Origin: Actinomycetospora cinnamomea
Lineage (GTDB): Bacteria > Actinomycetota > Actinomycetes > Mycobacteriales > Pseudonocardiaceae
Assembly (NCBI RefSeq): GCF_003096675.1
Contig: NZ_QEKW01000001.1
Coordinates: 186,001-250,000 of the forward strand
Reading direction: 5' to 3'
Length of the DNA: 64,000 bases
The position numbers and the translations under genes are program-made. Positions within the stretch are counted from its first letter, which is position 1. Every line of letters starts with the position of its first letter. Of the stretch, positions 25,941 to 39,197 are shown piece by piece. The notes under the pieces are model-generated. The model was not told the DNA's origin, ran no database searches, and was given only the letters and a program-made list of their open reading frames with translations.

Positions 25941-28295
25941 TCAGAAGTCGACCGGCGCGGGCGCGGGCGCCTCGTCGTCGAGCTTGGGCCCGACGCCCAA
26001 CTTCTCCTTGATGCGCTTCTCGATCTCGTCGGCGACGTCGGGGTTGTCGCGCAGGAACTTGCGGGCGTTCTCCTTGCCCTGCCCCAGCTGGTCGCCCTCG
26101 TAGGTGTACCAGGCCCCGGACTTGCGCACGATCGCCTGCTCGACACCCATGTCGATCAGCGACCCCTCCTTGGAGATGCCGTGACCGTAGATCATGTCGA
26201 ACTCGGCCTGCTTGAACGGTGGGGCGCAGTTGTGCACGACCACGTCTTCTGCCACCAGGGTGTGGTGCTCCTCGATCTCCACGTCGAAGGTCCGGCGACG
26301 CTGCGCCGGGAGAACTTCAGCGACCGCGGCGTAGCCGACCTCCTCGGCCAGCACCTCACGCAGGAACGCGTCGTCGAGCGCGTCCGCGAGGCGGGCCAGA
26401 CGGTCACGCCGGATGCGCCCGGCGCCGAGCACCTGCCGCATCCCTCCTCGCGGATCTCCGGCGCGCTCTCCGATGAGGGAGGCCGCGTCTCCGGCCGTGA
26501 CACCGCGACGCGCGAGGTGCTCGAGCACCGGCGCGCTGTCCGCTCGGGAGAGGTAGACCGCTTGGGAACCGCGCTCGCGCGATGCGTCGTCCTCATCGAG
26601 GTGCTCGATCAGCACCTTTCCACGAGGACCCCACATCGGGATGTTCTGGGCGAACGCCCGCACGTTGTCTGAACCCGCAACGCGAACCTCCCAACACGGC
26701 CGACGACCGGAGATTCGGCGCCCATGGATGAGGCCGCCGCGCTGGACTCGAGGGTCACGCTTGCGGACGCTGCTCCCGATGCCCCACCGAAGCAGCAACC
26801 AATGCAGTTGATGGGCCAGCTGCTCAGACGTGGTCGCGTAGCCCAGCCGCAGGATCCCGGTCGATTCCCGGCCCACCCACCCGTCGGTCTCGAAGAGCCC
26901 GAACACGAGGTTCGCGGCCACCTCCGCCGACGTCTCGGGAGCGAAGAAGCAGGCCGGGATCTGCTTCTCCGGAGCTAGCTTCCCCCAGATTCCCGTCTTC
27001 TGACATAGTTCGAGCACGCCGTTCCGTTCGCCCTTGCGATGGGAGAAGGCGACTTCGAGTCCGCGGGATCGGCGTCGGGCCTCGCACCCGAGATCGGCCG
27101 CCAGAGCCGCGGCGTCGTCGTGCAGGGAAGGCTCGATGTTGATGAAGGAGACCGGGGTCCTCCCGCCGACATAGCCGTCCCCGATCAGGTAACCGAGCAG
27201 CCGGGCGTGCTCCGGAGGCATCGGCTCCTCCGTGCCGAACCCGGCGAACTCACGGGGCCTCGCCACACGGTCGCCGACACCGAGCTCGCCCGCCGGCCGC
27301 CAACCGTCTTCCGTGAGGACCTTGTGGTCCGGGGTCACCCACAGCTCCGGCCCTCCGCGGAGACGCAGGCCGATGACCTCCTGGTCCCCCTGATCGAACC
27401 ATGAGACAACAGGACGCGGGTGGAGCCTCCGCGCCTTGTCGGACGCGACGACGTGCACCGGCAGTCGTCCATCGACGATGTCTTCGATCGCATGTGTGAT
27501 CCCGGTGACCGGGTCGAAAACCTTCGTGCCCTCGGCAAGGCACTTGTTCTTCACGACCTTGACCCGAGTGCGGTTCCCGACTGCATCGGCACCGTCTTTC
27601 AGGGTTTCGATCCGGCGAATATCCAGCCGCACCGAAGAATAGAACTTCAATGCGCGGCCGCCCGTCGTCGTCTCAGGTGAACCGAACATGACTCCGACCT
27701 TCTCGCGCAGCTGGTTGATGAAGATCGCGGTGGTGCCCGAGGCGTTGAGCGCACCGGTGATCTTCCGCAGCGCCTGGCTCATGAGCCGCGCCTGGAGACC
27801 GACGTGGCTGTCGCCCATGTCGCCCTCGATCTCGGCGCGCGGCACGAGCGCGGCCACCGAGTCGACCACGATGACGTCCAGCGCGTTCGAGCGGATCAGC
27901 ATGTCCATGATCTCGAGCGCCTGCTCGCCGGTGTCCGGTTGGGCCACCAGCAACGCGTCGGTGTCGACGCCGAGGGCCTTCGCGTAGTCCGGGTCGAGCG
28001 CGTGCTCGGCGTCGATGAACGCCGCGACGCCACCCTGGGCCTGGGCGTTCGCGACCGCGTGCAGCGTCACCGTCGTCTTGCCCGAGGACTCCGGGCCGTA
28101 GATCTCCACCACACGCCCGCGGGGCAGGCCGCCGACCCCGAGCGCCACGTCGAGCGCGATCGAGCCGGTGGGGATGACGTTGACCGGCGCCCGGCCCTCG
28201 TCCCCGAGGCGCATGACCGAGCCCTTGCCGAACTGCTTGTCGATCTGGGCGAGGGCGAGCTCGAGCGCCTTGTCGCGATCCGGTGCCTGTGCCAT
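25941..28295 (-). CDS. recA: Recombinase RecA precursor with in-frame intein
   Basis: 784-residue precursor giving a 346-residue mature RecA after protein splicing. N-extein residues 1-251 include Walker [10 protein letters not shown] (about residue 67), the [18 protein letters not shown] segment, loop L1 and [22 protein letters not shown] (loop L2). The intein occupies 252-689, then [23 protein letters not shown] continues the fold. The ATG at 28295 follows AAGGTG with 6 bases; a GTG at 28304 would add three residues. It is followed at once by recX. Upstream lie a PafBC-type promoter and a LexA palindrome. The 51 codons before the intein have unusual third positions (see findings). Confidence 0.98.
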   Translation of the reverse strand: MAQAPDRDKALELALAQIDKQFGKGSVMRLGDEGRAPVNVIPTGSIALDVALGVGGLPRGRVVEIYGPESSGKTTVTLHAVANAQAQGGVAAFIDAEHALDPDYAKALGVDTDALLVAQPDTGEQALEIMDMLIRSNALDVIVVDSVAALVPRAEIEGDMGDSHVGLQARLMSQALRKITGALNASGTTAIFINQLREKVGVMFGSPETTTGGRALKFYSSVRLDIRRIETLKDGADAVGNRTRVKVVKNKCLAEGTKVFDPVTGITHAIEDIVDGRLPVHVVASDKARRLHPRPVVSWFDQGDQEVIGLRLRGGPELWVTPDHKVLTEDGWRPAGELGVGDRVARPREFAGFGTEEPMPPEHARLLGYLIGDGYVGGRTPVSFINIEPSLHDDAAALAADLGCEARRRSRGLEVAFSHRKGERNGVLELCQKTGIWGKLAPEKQIPACFFAPETSAEVAANLVFGLFETDGWVGRESTGILRLGYATTSEQLAHQLHWLLLRWGIGSSVRKRDPRVQRGGLIHGRRISGRRPCWEVRVAGSDNVRAFAQNIPMWGPRGKVLIEHLDEDDASRERGSQAVYLSRADSAPVLEHLARRGVTAGDAASLIGERAGDPRGGMRQVLGAGRIRRDRLARLADALDDAFLREVLAEEVGYAAVAEVLPAQRRRTFDVEIEEHHTLVAEDVVVHNCAPPFKQAEFDMIYGHGISKEGSLIDMGVEQAIVRKSGAWYTYEGDQLGQGKENARKFLRDNPDVADEIEKRIKEKLGVGPKLDDEAPAPAPVDF
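26229..27542 (-). mobile_element. RecA intein with LAGLIDADG homing endonuclease domain
   Basis: 438 residues inserted after Lys251 in VKVVKNK, the same site as the M. tuberculosis RecA intein (440 residues). Splicing residues are all present: first Cys ([14 protein letters not shown]), block B TPDHKV with Thr and His, penultimate His-Asn (VVVHN) and +1 Cys. The two endonuclease motifs are [13 protein letters not shown] and [13 protein letters not shown] with both acidic residues intact, so both splicing and DNA cleavage are plausible. Long stretches match the mycobacterial intein in type ([41 protein letters not shown]-like). Codon third positions are visibly more A/T-rich than in RecA. Confidence 0.97.
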
Positions 28296-28348
28296 GGGTG
28301 TCACCTTGCTCGATGGTGGGGGTGTCAGGGCTCTGACTCTCGGCGCCG

Positions 28349-28371
28349 ACGCTAGGCGGAGGGTCCGACAG
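28349..28371 (-). promoter_or_regulatory. PafBC-dependent (RecA-NDp type) promoter of recA
   Basis: On the minus strand CTGTCGGAC, 8 bases, TAGCGT. This fits the actinobacterial RecA-NDp pattern TTGTCRGTG-N8-TANNNT, recognised by the WYL-domain activator PafBC in the LexA-independent DNA damage response. It ends 54 bases before the recA ATG, an appropriate leader length. Confidence 0.7.
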
Positions 28372-28470
28372 CGCGGTGCCGGAGCCGGCCGCCCTGGGGA
28401 CGGACGGGACGGTTGTGGACGGACGATGGCGACGCTGGGGCCGCACCGGGGCCGTACGGAGCAGCGTAGA

Positions 28471-28484
28471 CGAACACGTGTTCG
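28471..28484. promoter_or_regulatory. LexA (SOS) box upstream of recA
   Basis: CGAACACGTGTTCG is a perfect 14-base palindrome of the form GAAC-N4-GTTC used by actinobacterial LexA. It lies 176 bases upstream of the recA ATG and 46 bases downstream of the DUF3046 stop, in the recA control region. Confidence 0.85.
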
Positions 28485-28529
28485 ATACCGAGCCCCGGTC
28501 GCCGACCGGCGTGTCGCATCCGCGGACGG

Positions 28530-28724
28530 TCACCGGCGCTCGACCGGGACCTCGAACTCCGCACACACCGCCCGCCACACGTCGCGCGGCTCGTCCCCGT
28601 CCTCGAGGGCCTGCTCGACGGTGCGCCCGCCGAGCGCGCCGAAGACGTGGTCGCGCGCGATCGAGCCGGCGCGCACGGTGCCGAACTCGTCGTCCATGAG
28701 CCGGCGGAAGTGGGTCAGCCGCAC
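28530..28724 (-). CDS. DUF3046 protein (Rv2738c type)
   Basis: 64 residues: VRLTHFRRLMDDEFGTVRAG ... LGGRTVEQALEDGDEPRDVW. This short conserved actinobacterial family is found just upstream of recA in mycobacteria, as here. GTG at 28724; no strong ribosome site. Function not known. Confidence 0.88.
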   Translation of the reverse strand: MRLTHFRRLMDDEFGTVRAGSIARDHVFGALGGRTVEQALEDGDEPRDVWRAVCAEFEVPVERR

Positions 28725-28780
28725 GCGATCCAGCGTAGTGATCGCGCGGGGTCGCCCCGTCGGGCCCGTAGGCTCGGGGC

Positions 28781-28909
28781 GTGGACCCCCTCGCCCTCTC
28801 CGGCCTCGACCCGACCGGCGGCACCATCGGCACGGTCGTCGCGGTCCTCGGTCTGGTCGCGGCGCTGGTCGTCCTGCTGCGGTGGTGGTTCCAGAACCGG
28901 GGCCGCTGA
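28781..28909 (+). CDS. Very small single-pass membrane protein
   Basis: 42 residues: VDPLALSGLDPTGGTIGTV, then a helix VVAVLGLVAALVVLLRWWF and a basic end QNRGR. No Shine-Dalgarno precedes the GTG, which follows GGCTCGGGGC directly, so a leaderless message is possible. It is divergent from DUF3046 and its stop is 6 bases from the convergent mannosyltransferase-like gene. Plausible because of a clean helix and basic tail, but short and unrecognised. Confidence 0.5.
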   Translation: MDPLALSGLDPTGGTIGTVVAVLGLVAALVVLLRWWFQNRGR

Positions 28910-28915
28910 CCCGCG

Positions 28916-30388
28916 TCAACCGACGTCGAGGTGGCGCAGGGAGGGCCAGAAGCTCTCCCACGACACCAGTCGACCGGTGGCCAGCCACAGCCGCGCCCCG
29001 GGATCCCCCGCGTCGCCGACGTGGCCGACCGGCCGCACGTCGGCGAACCAGGGCCGCAGCTCGTCGGCGTCCGCGCCCACGTAGAGCACGGCGTGGACGT
29101 CGTCGGACGGCGGCGGGAACCAGCCGTAGCTGCGGTTGCTGCTCACCGCCGGCGGCAGCGTCCCCGCGGCCGCGTGCACGTCGAGGAACGCCGCGTAGAT
29201 GTAGGACCCCGCCATCACGCCGGTGTGTGCGCGCTGCGCGGGGGGCAGCGCCTCGTACGCCTGCGTCGTCGCCGCGGCGACCTCGGCGCCCACGGTCGGG
29301 GCGGCCACGGGCACCGACAGCGCCAGGAACGGCACCGCCGCCGCGGCCGCCAGCACGCCGGCCGGCCACGCGGCCCGTCGCCGGCGGCCGTGGCCGGCCT
29401 CCCGCCGGTGCTGCAGGCCGACCGCGCCCACCGCGCCCAGCACCCCGTAGAGGCCGACCAGGTAGTAGGGCCGTCCCACGGTGACCACGAAGACCGCGTA
29501 GAGGACGATCGCGGTGACGCCGAGGTAGCGCAGGTCCCGCAGCCGGGCGTCCCGGAGGAGACGCAGGAGCCCGTGGAGGACCAGCGGGAGGCCCAGGACG
29601 CCGGCACTGCCCAGCAACCCGACCGCGACACCGAGCCGTCCCCCGTAGAGCGCCCCGGCCTCGGAGGCGACGACCGGCCCCATCCGCAGCTGCGGCCAGC
29701 CGTGGAGCGCCTGCCAGACGAGCGTCGGTGCGGCGATCGCCGCCGCGAGGCCCGCGCCGGTCCACAGGTGCGGGCGGCGCAGGAGCTCCCGCGGCCCGAG
29801 CGCGGCGACGGCGAGCAGCAGCACCGCCGCGAGCAGCAGGACCTGGAACTTCGTCTGCGCGCCGACGCCGACCACCACGCCGAGGGCGAGCAGCAGGCGG
29901 TCCTCGCGGACCCGCCACCAGCGGACCAGCAGCCAGCCCAGGGCCAGCCACGTGACCGGCTCGAGGGTGTAGGGCGTGAGCCAGTGCCCGCTGATCGCGG
30001 TCCAGATGCCGGTCGCCTGCGCGACCGCGGTCAGCGTCTGCGCCCGCGCGTCGCCCCCGAGCTCGCGGGCGATCAGCGCCGCCAGCACCACCCCCGCCGT
30101 CGTCGCCGCGATCGCGGGCAGCCGCAGGACGAGCACGTTCCCGGGCGCGAGGAGGTCCGTCGCCGCGGCGAGGAGCGGGGCCACGGGCGGCTGGTCGACC
30201 GAGCCCCAGTCGAGGTGGTGGCGCCCGATCGCCAGCATGAGGGCCTCGTCGAACCACCACCCCGGGATCCACGCCACCGCGAGGTGTGCCGCGGCGACGA
30301 GGCCCGCGACGACCCCGACGGGCCTGCGCGCGAGGCGGGGCACCGGGGGTGGCGCGGACGCGGTGGCGGGGGCGGCCGTGGCGGTCAT
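28916..30388 (-). CDS. Polyprenol-linked glycosyltransferase of the GT39/ArnT-like type
   Basis: 490 residues, about eleven to twelve membrane helices. The first extracytoplasmic loop has the acidic motif WWFDEALMLAIGRHHLDWGSVDQPP, which in this superfamily (ArnT, protein O-mannosyltransferases) binds the lipid-linked sugar. The C-terminal soluble domain (SYIYAAFLDVHAAAG ... SNRSYGWFPPP) faces outside. Acceptor (cell-wall glycan, lipid or protein) cannot be told. ATG at 30388; divergent from the histidine kinase at 30519 over a 130-base region. Confidence 0.85.
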   Translation of the reverse strand: MTATAAPATASAPPPVPRLARRPVGVVAGLVAAAHLAVAWIPGWWFDEALMLAIGRHHLDWGSVDQPPVAPLLAAATDLLAPGNVLVLRLPAIAATTAGVVLAALIARELGGDARAQTLTAVAQATGIWTAISGHWLTPYTLEPVTWLALGWLLVRWWRVREDRLLLALGVVVGVGAQTKFQVLLLAAVLLLAVAALGPRELLRRPHLWTGAGLAAAIAAPTLVWQALHGWPQLRMGPVVASEAGALYGGRLGVAVGLLGSAGVLGLPLVLHGLLRLLRDARLRDLRYLGVTAIVLYAVFVVTVGRPYYLVGLYGVLGAVGAVGLQHRREAGHGRRRRAAWPAGVLAAAAAVPFLALSVPVAAPTVGAEVAAATTQAYEALPPAQRAHTGVMAGSYIYAAFLDVHAAAGTLPPAVSSNRSYGWFPPPSDDVHAVLYVGADADELRPWFADVRPVGHVGDAGDPGARLWLATGRLVSWESFWPSLRHLDVG

Positions 30389-30518
30389 GGCGGCGATGGT
30401 CGCGGCGCCGGGCCGCGGGGACCACGGCGCGACGGCCCGGGACCGATCACCGAAGGGAGCCGGGTCGATCGACCTTCGACCGAGGTCGGTCGTCGGACGG
30501 CGGCGCTAGCGTGCCCCC

Positions 30519-31706
30519 GTGCCGACCACCGGGCTCACGCCGCGCCTGTACGACGCGGGCGCGCTGGCCCTCGCCCTGCTCGGGGTCTACCTCGTGCTGT
30601 GGCCGGAGCGCCCGGTGCTGCCCGAGGAGGCGCCCGCGTGGTGGTGGATCGACCTGGTCGGCGGGGTCGTCGCCGCGCTGGTCCTCCTGGCCCGGCGGCG
30701 CGCCCCGGTCGCCTCGGCGCTCGTGGTCTACGGCCTCACGGTCCTCTGCACCTCGGCGTGGCTCGCCGGGGCCGTGGCCACCTTCTCGCTGGCGGTGCGC
30801 CGGCCGTGGCCCACCGCGGCCGCGCTCGGCGCCTTCTCCCTCGTCATCGGCCCGGTCCAGGGGCTCTTCCGTCTGCAGACCGAGGAGAGCACGTCATGGG
30901 GCAACCTCGCCTGGGTGGTCGCCATCACGGTGGCCCTCCTCGCGACCGGCGCCGCGATCCGGGCCCGGCACGAGCTGCTCGACTCCCTGATCGAGCGGGC
31001 CGAGCGGGCCGAGACCGAGGCGGCGCTGCGCGCCGAGGCCGCCCGCAGCGCCGAGCGCACGCGCATCGTCCGCGAGATGCACGACGTGCTCGCCCACCGC
31101 CTGTCGATGGTCTCCCTGCACGCCGGCGCGCTGGCGCACCGGCGCTCCGCCTCGCCGGACGAGGTCCGCGAGGCGCTCGAGGTCGTCCGGGCGGGCGCCC
31201 GCGACGCGCTGGTCGACCTGCGGACCATCCTGGGGGTGCTGCGCGACCCCGACGCCGACGGCCCCGAGGGCGGTGTCGACAGCGCCGCCCACCCGCCCCA
31301 GCCCACGCTCGCCGACCTCGGGCGCCTGCTCGACGGCGTCCGCTCGGCCGGCACGCCGGTCACGCTGCGGGACGAGCTCGCCGGTGCGGCCCTGCCCGAC
31401 GAGGCCGGCCGCACGCTCTACCGGATCACCCAGGAGGCGCTGACCAATGCCGCACGGCACGCCCCGGGCCAGCCCGTCGAGGTCGTCCTGCGCGGCGCAC
31501 CGGGTGCCGACGCCGAGCTGGAGGTCACCAACCCCCTGCCCGCCGTGGTGACCGCCGGAGCCCCGGGCAACGGTCTGCTCGGCATCGCCGAGCGGGTCGA
31601 CCTCGCCGGGGGCCGCGTCCTCGCCCGCGGCCCCGAGAACCACCACTTCCGCGTGGCCGTCCGGGTGCCCTGGCCGGCGGCGGGACCCCGAGGAGCGCCC
31701 CGGTGA
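30519..31706 (+). CDS. NarL-type sensor histidine kinase
   Basis: 395 residues. Four to five N-terminal membrane helices (ALALALLGVYLVLW, LVGGVVAALVLLARR, LAWVVAITVALLATGAAI), a coiled segment, then the HisKA_3 dimerisation box RIVREMHDVLAHRLSMVSLHAGAL with the phospho-His, and the ATPase part with RTLYRITQEALTNAARHAPG and GNGLLGIAERVDLAGG. No extracytoplasmic sensor domain, so it is an intramembrane-sensing type. Its stop overlaps the regulator start by four bases (GTGA). Confidence 0.93.
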   Translation: MPTTGLTPRLYDAGALALALLGVYLVLWPERPVLPEEAPAWWWIDLVGGVVAALVLLARRRAPVASALVVYGLTVLCTSAWLAGAVATFSLAVRRPWPTAAALGAFSLVIGPVQGLFRLQTEESTSWGNLAWVVAITVALLATGAAIRARHELLDSLIERAERAETEAALRAEAARSAERTRIVREMHDVLAHRLSMVSLHAGALAHRRSASPDEVREALEVVRAGARDALVDLRTILGVLRDPDADGPEGGVDSAAHPPQPTLADLGRLLDGVRSAGTPVTLRDELAGAALPDEAGRTLYRITQEALTNAARHAPGQPVEVVLRGAPGADAELEVTNPLPAVVTAGAPGNGLLGIAERVDLAGGRVLARGPENHHFRVAVRVPWPAAGPRGAPR

Positions 31707-32368
31707 GCGCCCCCGTCCGCGTGCTCGTCGTCGACGACGACGCCCTCGTGCGCTCCGGCCTGCGCCTCATGCTCGGCGAGGCCGCCGACATCACGATCGT
31801 CGGCGAGGCCGCCGACGGCGAGGAGGTGCCGGCCGCCGTCGCGGAGCACCGCCCCGACGTCGTCCTCATGGACCTGCGGATGCCGCGGGTCGACGGTGTC
31901 CGGGCGACGGCCGACCTGATGGAGCGGGCCGACCCGCCCGCCGTCCTCGTGCTCACCACGTTCGACTCCGACCAGGACGTCCTCGCCGCCCTGCGCGCGG
32001 GGGCCACCGGCTACCTCGTCAAGGACACCCCGCCCGCCGACATCGAGGACGCGATCCGGCGGGTCGCGGCGGGCGGCACGAGCCTGTCCCCGTCGGTCAC
32101 CCGCCGGTTGATCGCCGCCGCGACGGGACCGGGCCGGGGGCGTCCGGACGCCGCGGCCCGTCTCCGGGCCCTGTCCGAGCAGGAGCGGGCCGTCGCCGCG
32201 GCGGTGGGCCGCGGGTGGAGCAACGCGCGGATCAGCCGGGAGCTGCTGCTGTCGCTCTCCACGGTGAAGACCTACCTGTCGAGCGCACTGACCAAGCTCG
32301 ACCTCGAGAACCGCACCCAGCTCGCGCTGCTGGCCCACGACGCGGGCCTCTCGGCGGACGGGGCCTGA
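31703..32368 (+). CDS. NarL/LuxR-type response regulator
   Basis: 221 residues. Receiver: DDDALVRSGLRLML, phospho-Asp in VVLMDLRMPRVDG, TTFD and the Lys of LVKDTPP. C-terminal HTH: LSEQERAVAAAVGRGWSNARISRELLLSLSTVKTYLSSALTKL. Partner of the kinase upstream. Regulated genes unknown; neighbours are a GAP-family protein and a patatin on the other strand. Confidence 0.94.
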   Translation: MSAPVRVLVVDDDALVRSGLRLMLGEAADITIVGEAADGEEVPAAVAEHRPDVVLMDLRMPRVDGVRATADLMERADPPAVLVLTTFDSDQDVLAALRAGATGYLVKDTPPADIEDAIRRVAAGGTSLSPSVTRRLIAAATGPGRGRPDAAARLRALSEQERAVAAAVGRGWSNARISRELLLSLSTVKTYLSSALTKLDLENRTQLALLAHDAGLSADGA

Positions 32369-32369
32369 C

Positions 32370-33047
32370 TCACCCCAGCAGCCCGACGAGGCCCTTCGCG
32401 ACGAGGTAGACCCCGACACCACCGACGAGCACCGCCCCGAGCACCCGCGCGTGGCGCGTGCCCCAGGCGTGGGCGGCCCGCACGACCTCCCGCGTGTGGT
32501 CGGGCCGCAGCACCACGAGGGCCAGCGCGGCCGCGGGGAGCGCGAAGCGCAGCAGGCCGTACACCAGCACCTGCACGATCCCGCCGACCGCGCTCGGGTG
32601 GGTCTGCAGGATGGCGACGAGGGCGGCGAGGAAGTACAGCCCGGGCAGGTTGGTCGCGACACCGGCGGCGGCGACCGTCGGCACGGTCGGGGCCCGGAGC
32701 CGGCGGTCGAGGGCGGCGGGGAGCACGCCCCGGCCCTCGGCGGACGGCCGGGCGCGGCGCCGCAGCGGGTCCCGACCGGCCAGGCGCAGGCCCGCCCAGG
32801 CGACCGCGACGGCCCCGAGTGCGAGGTCGAGCCCGAGGTGACCCGTCGTCGCGCCCGACGAGCGCGTGTCGGTGTGCAGCCACGTCACCACGACGATGCC
32901 GACGCCCAGGGTGACCGCCAGGCCGGCCGCGACGTAGGTGAGCAGCAGCCGGGCCGGGTGCGGGCTGAGCAGCAGGGCGTAGACGATCGCGAGCGGGACC
33001 CCGCGCACGGCGCTGAGCACGCCGAGGGCCAGCGCCTCGGCACTCAC
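32370..33047 (-). CDS. GAP-family (SfLAP-type) membrane protein
   Basis: 225 residues, six membrane helices. The pattern PLAIVYALLLSPHPARLLLTYVAAG, a mid-protein loop, and VAAAGVATNLPGLYFLAALVAIL followed by RVLGAVLVGGVGVYLVAKGLVGLL fits the GAP/SfLAP family, whose mycobacterial member helps export glycolipids. GTG start overlaps the patatin stop by four bases, so lipid export coupled with a lipid hydrolase is a reasonable guess. Confidence 0.65.
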   Translation of the reverse strand: MSAEALALGVLSAVRGVPLAIVYALLLSPHPARLLLTYVAAGLAVTLGVGIVVVTWLHTDTRSSGATTGHLGLDLALGAVAVAWAGLRLAGRDPLRRRARPSAEGRGVLPAALDRRLRAPTVPTVAAAGVATNLPGLYFLAALVAILQTHPSAVGGIVQVLVYGLLRFALPAAALALVVLRPDHTREVVRAAHAWGTRHARVLGAVLVGGVGVYLVAKGLVGLLG

Positions 33048-34300
33048 GCCGTGTCCTCGTCCACCGGTGCGAGGTGCAGGACGGCGGGGCGCTCGCCGGT
33101 GAACGCCACCGTGAGGACACCGGGGACGGGCGGGGCGTCCGGCGCGGGGCGCACGTGCACCCGCCAGGTGACCTGGTCGGCCACCAGCTCCTTGCGGGTG
33201 ACGTCGCGGGCGACGAACGTGGCCAGCAGCGCCACGGCGTCGTCGCTCGTGATGCCGAACGCCTCGGCGCCGGTCACGAGCACGCCGCCGAGCAGCGCCC
33301 GCAGCGCGTCGGTTTCGCGGTCGTCCCAGGGCCGCTCGAGGCGCAGCGCGGCGAGGAAGACCTCGGCCTGCGCGGCGCCGCGGCGTCGCAGGTCGCGCAG
33401 GAACGCGACGTCCCGGTTGCTCTTCGACGCCGCGCCGAGGAACCCGGCGGCCGGCGAGCGCGCCAGCTCGAGGACCCGCACCGCGACCTGGCGGTAGCCG
33501 CTGTCGGGCCCGAGGGTGCCGTCGGCGAGGAGCCGGTCGATGCGCTCGACGGCGGCCAGCTCCTGGTACAGCGACAGGTTGCCGGCGAGCTCGTTGCGGC
33601 GGTCGGCGATGCCGACGGCGGTGCGCGGCTCGTCGTCGCGCCGCAGCGGGTTGATCTGCACCACCCACAGCTCGTCGGGGTCGTCGTCGAGCAGCGGGGC
33701 CACCGGCGGGTTCTGGGAGAACAGGCCGTCCCAGTAGGTCCCGCCGTCGATGTGCACGGCCCGGAAGAGGGTGGGGATCGCCGCGGAGGCGAGCACGGTG
33801 TCGGCGGTGATGCGGTCGCGGCGGCTGTCGAAGGCCCGGAAGGCGCCGGTGCGGACCTCGACGGCGCCGAGGACGAGGCGCGGGTGGCGGGCGTCGACGT
33901 CGACGTCCAGCGCGTCGAAGTCCACGTGGCGGCGCAGCAGCCGGCGGAACTCCGCCCGGCCGTCGAAGGGCGGGGGCACGAGGTAGGGGTTCAGCGGCGG
34001 CGCGAGGCCGAGGCTCTGGACGAACCCCGCGCCCACCAGCGCGGCGTTGCCGAGGCGCTCCAGGGGCGTGCTGGCCGCGTTGTCGTCCCAGAATGCCGCG
34101 AGCCGGTCGGGGATCGCCGACGGCCGGCCCTCGCGCAGCGCGGTCCAGGCCAGCAGCGCGTTGATCGCGCCGCCCGAGGTGCCGCTGACGGCCACGATCT
34201 CGTCGGCGTCGAACGCACCGCGCTCGACCCACCGCGCGACGACGCCCGCCGTGAACGCCGTGTGGCTGCCGCCGCCCTGGAACGCCAGCGCGATCCTCAT
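33044..34300 (-). CDS. Patatin-like phospholipase
   Basis: 418 residues. Glycine-rich oxyanion loop QGGGSHTAFTAG near the N-terminus, nucleophile elbow VSGTSGGAINALLAW with the catalytic Ser, and the dyad Asp in DGGTYWDGLFSQNPP. The last 90 or so residues (GGVLVTGAEAFGITSDDAVALLATFVARDV onward) form an extra domain with an NTF2/SnoaL-like look. The ATG at 34300 lies inside a 13-bp tandem repeat and has no clear Shine-Dalgarno. Coupled to the GAP-family gene downstream; divergent from lhr. Confidence 0.9.
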   Translation of the reverse strand: MRIALAFQGGGSHTAFTAGVVARWVERGAFDADEIVAVSGTSGGAINALLAWTALREGRPSAIPDRLAAFWDDNAASTPLERLGNAALVGAGFVQSLGLAPPLNPYLVPPPFDGRAEFRRLLRRHVDFDALDVDVDARHPRLVLGAVEVRTGAFRAFDSRRDRITADTVLASAAIPTLFRAVHIDGGTYWDGLFSQNPPVAPLLDDDPDELWVVQINPLRRDDEPRTAVGIADRRNELAGNLSLYQELAAVERIDRLLADGTLGPDSGYRQVAVRVLELARSPAAGFLGAASKSNRDVAFLRDLRRRGAAQAEVFLAALRLERPWDDRETDALRALLGGVLVTGAEAFGITSDDAVALLATFVARDVTRKELVADQVTWRVHVRPAPDAPPVPGVLTVAFTGERPAVLHLAPVDEDTA

Positions 34301-34349
34301 CCGGCCACGCTATCCGGCCGCGCCATCCGGCCGCGCTGTCCGGCCGCGC
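34298..34349. repeat. 13-bp tandem repeat at the patatin start, four copies
   Basis: Plus-strand copies at 34298, 34311, 34324 and 34337 with unit TATCCGGCCGCGC. On the minus strand two units end in GGATG; the last ATG is the patatin start. The earlier ATG at 34326 opens a 9-codon frame MARPDSVAG whose TGA (34297-34299) overlaps the patatin ATG by four bases. Confidence 0.8.
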
Positions 34350-34403
34350 TCGCCGGGACGCGGTCGCCGGGCCGCTGTCGGACCCCCGGGGCACCATGGA
34401 CGC

Positions 34404-39179
<4,776 letters not shown>

Positions 39180-39197
<18 letters not shown>

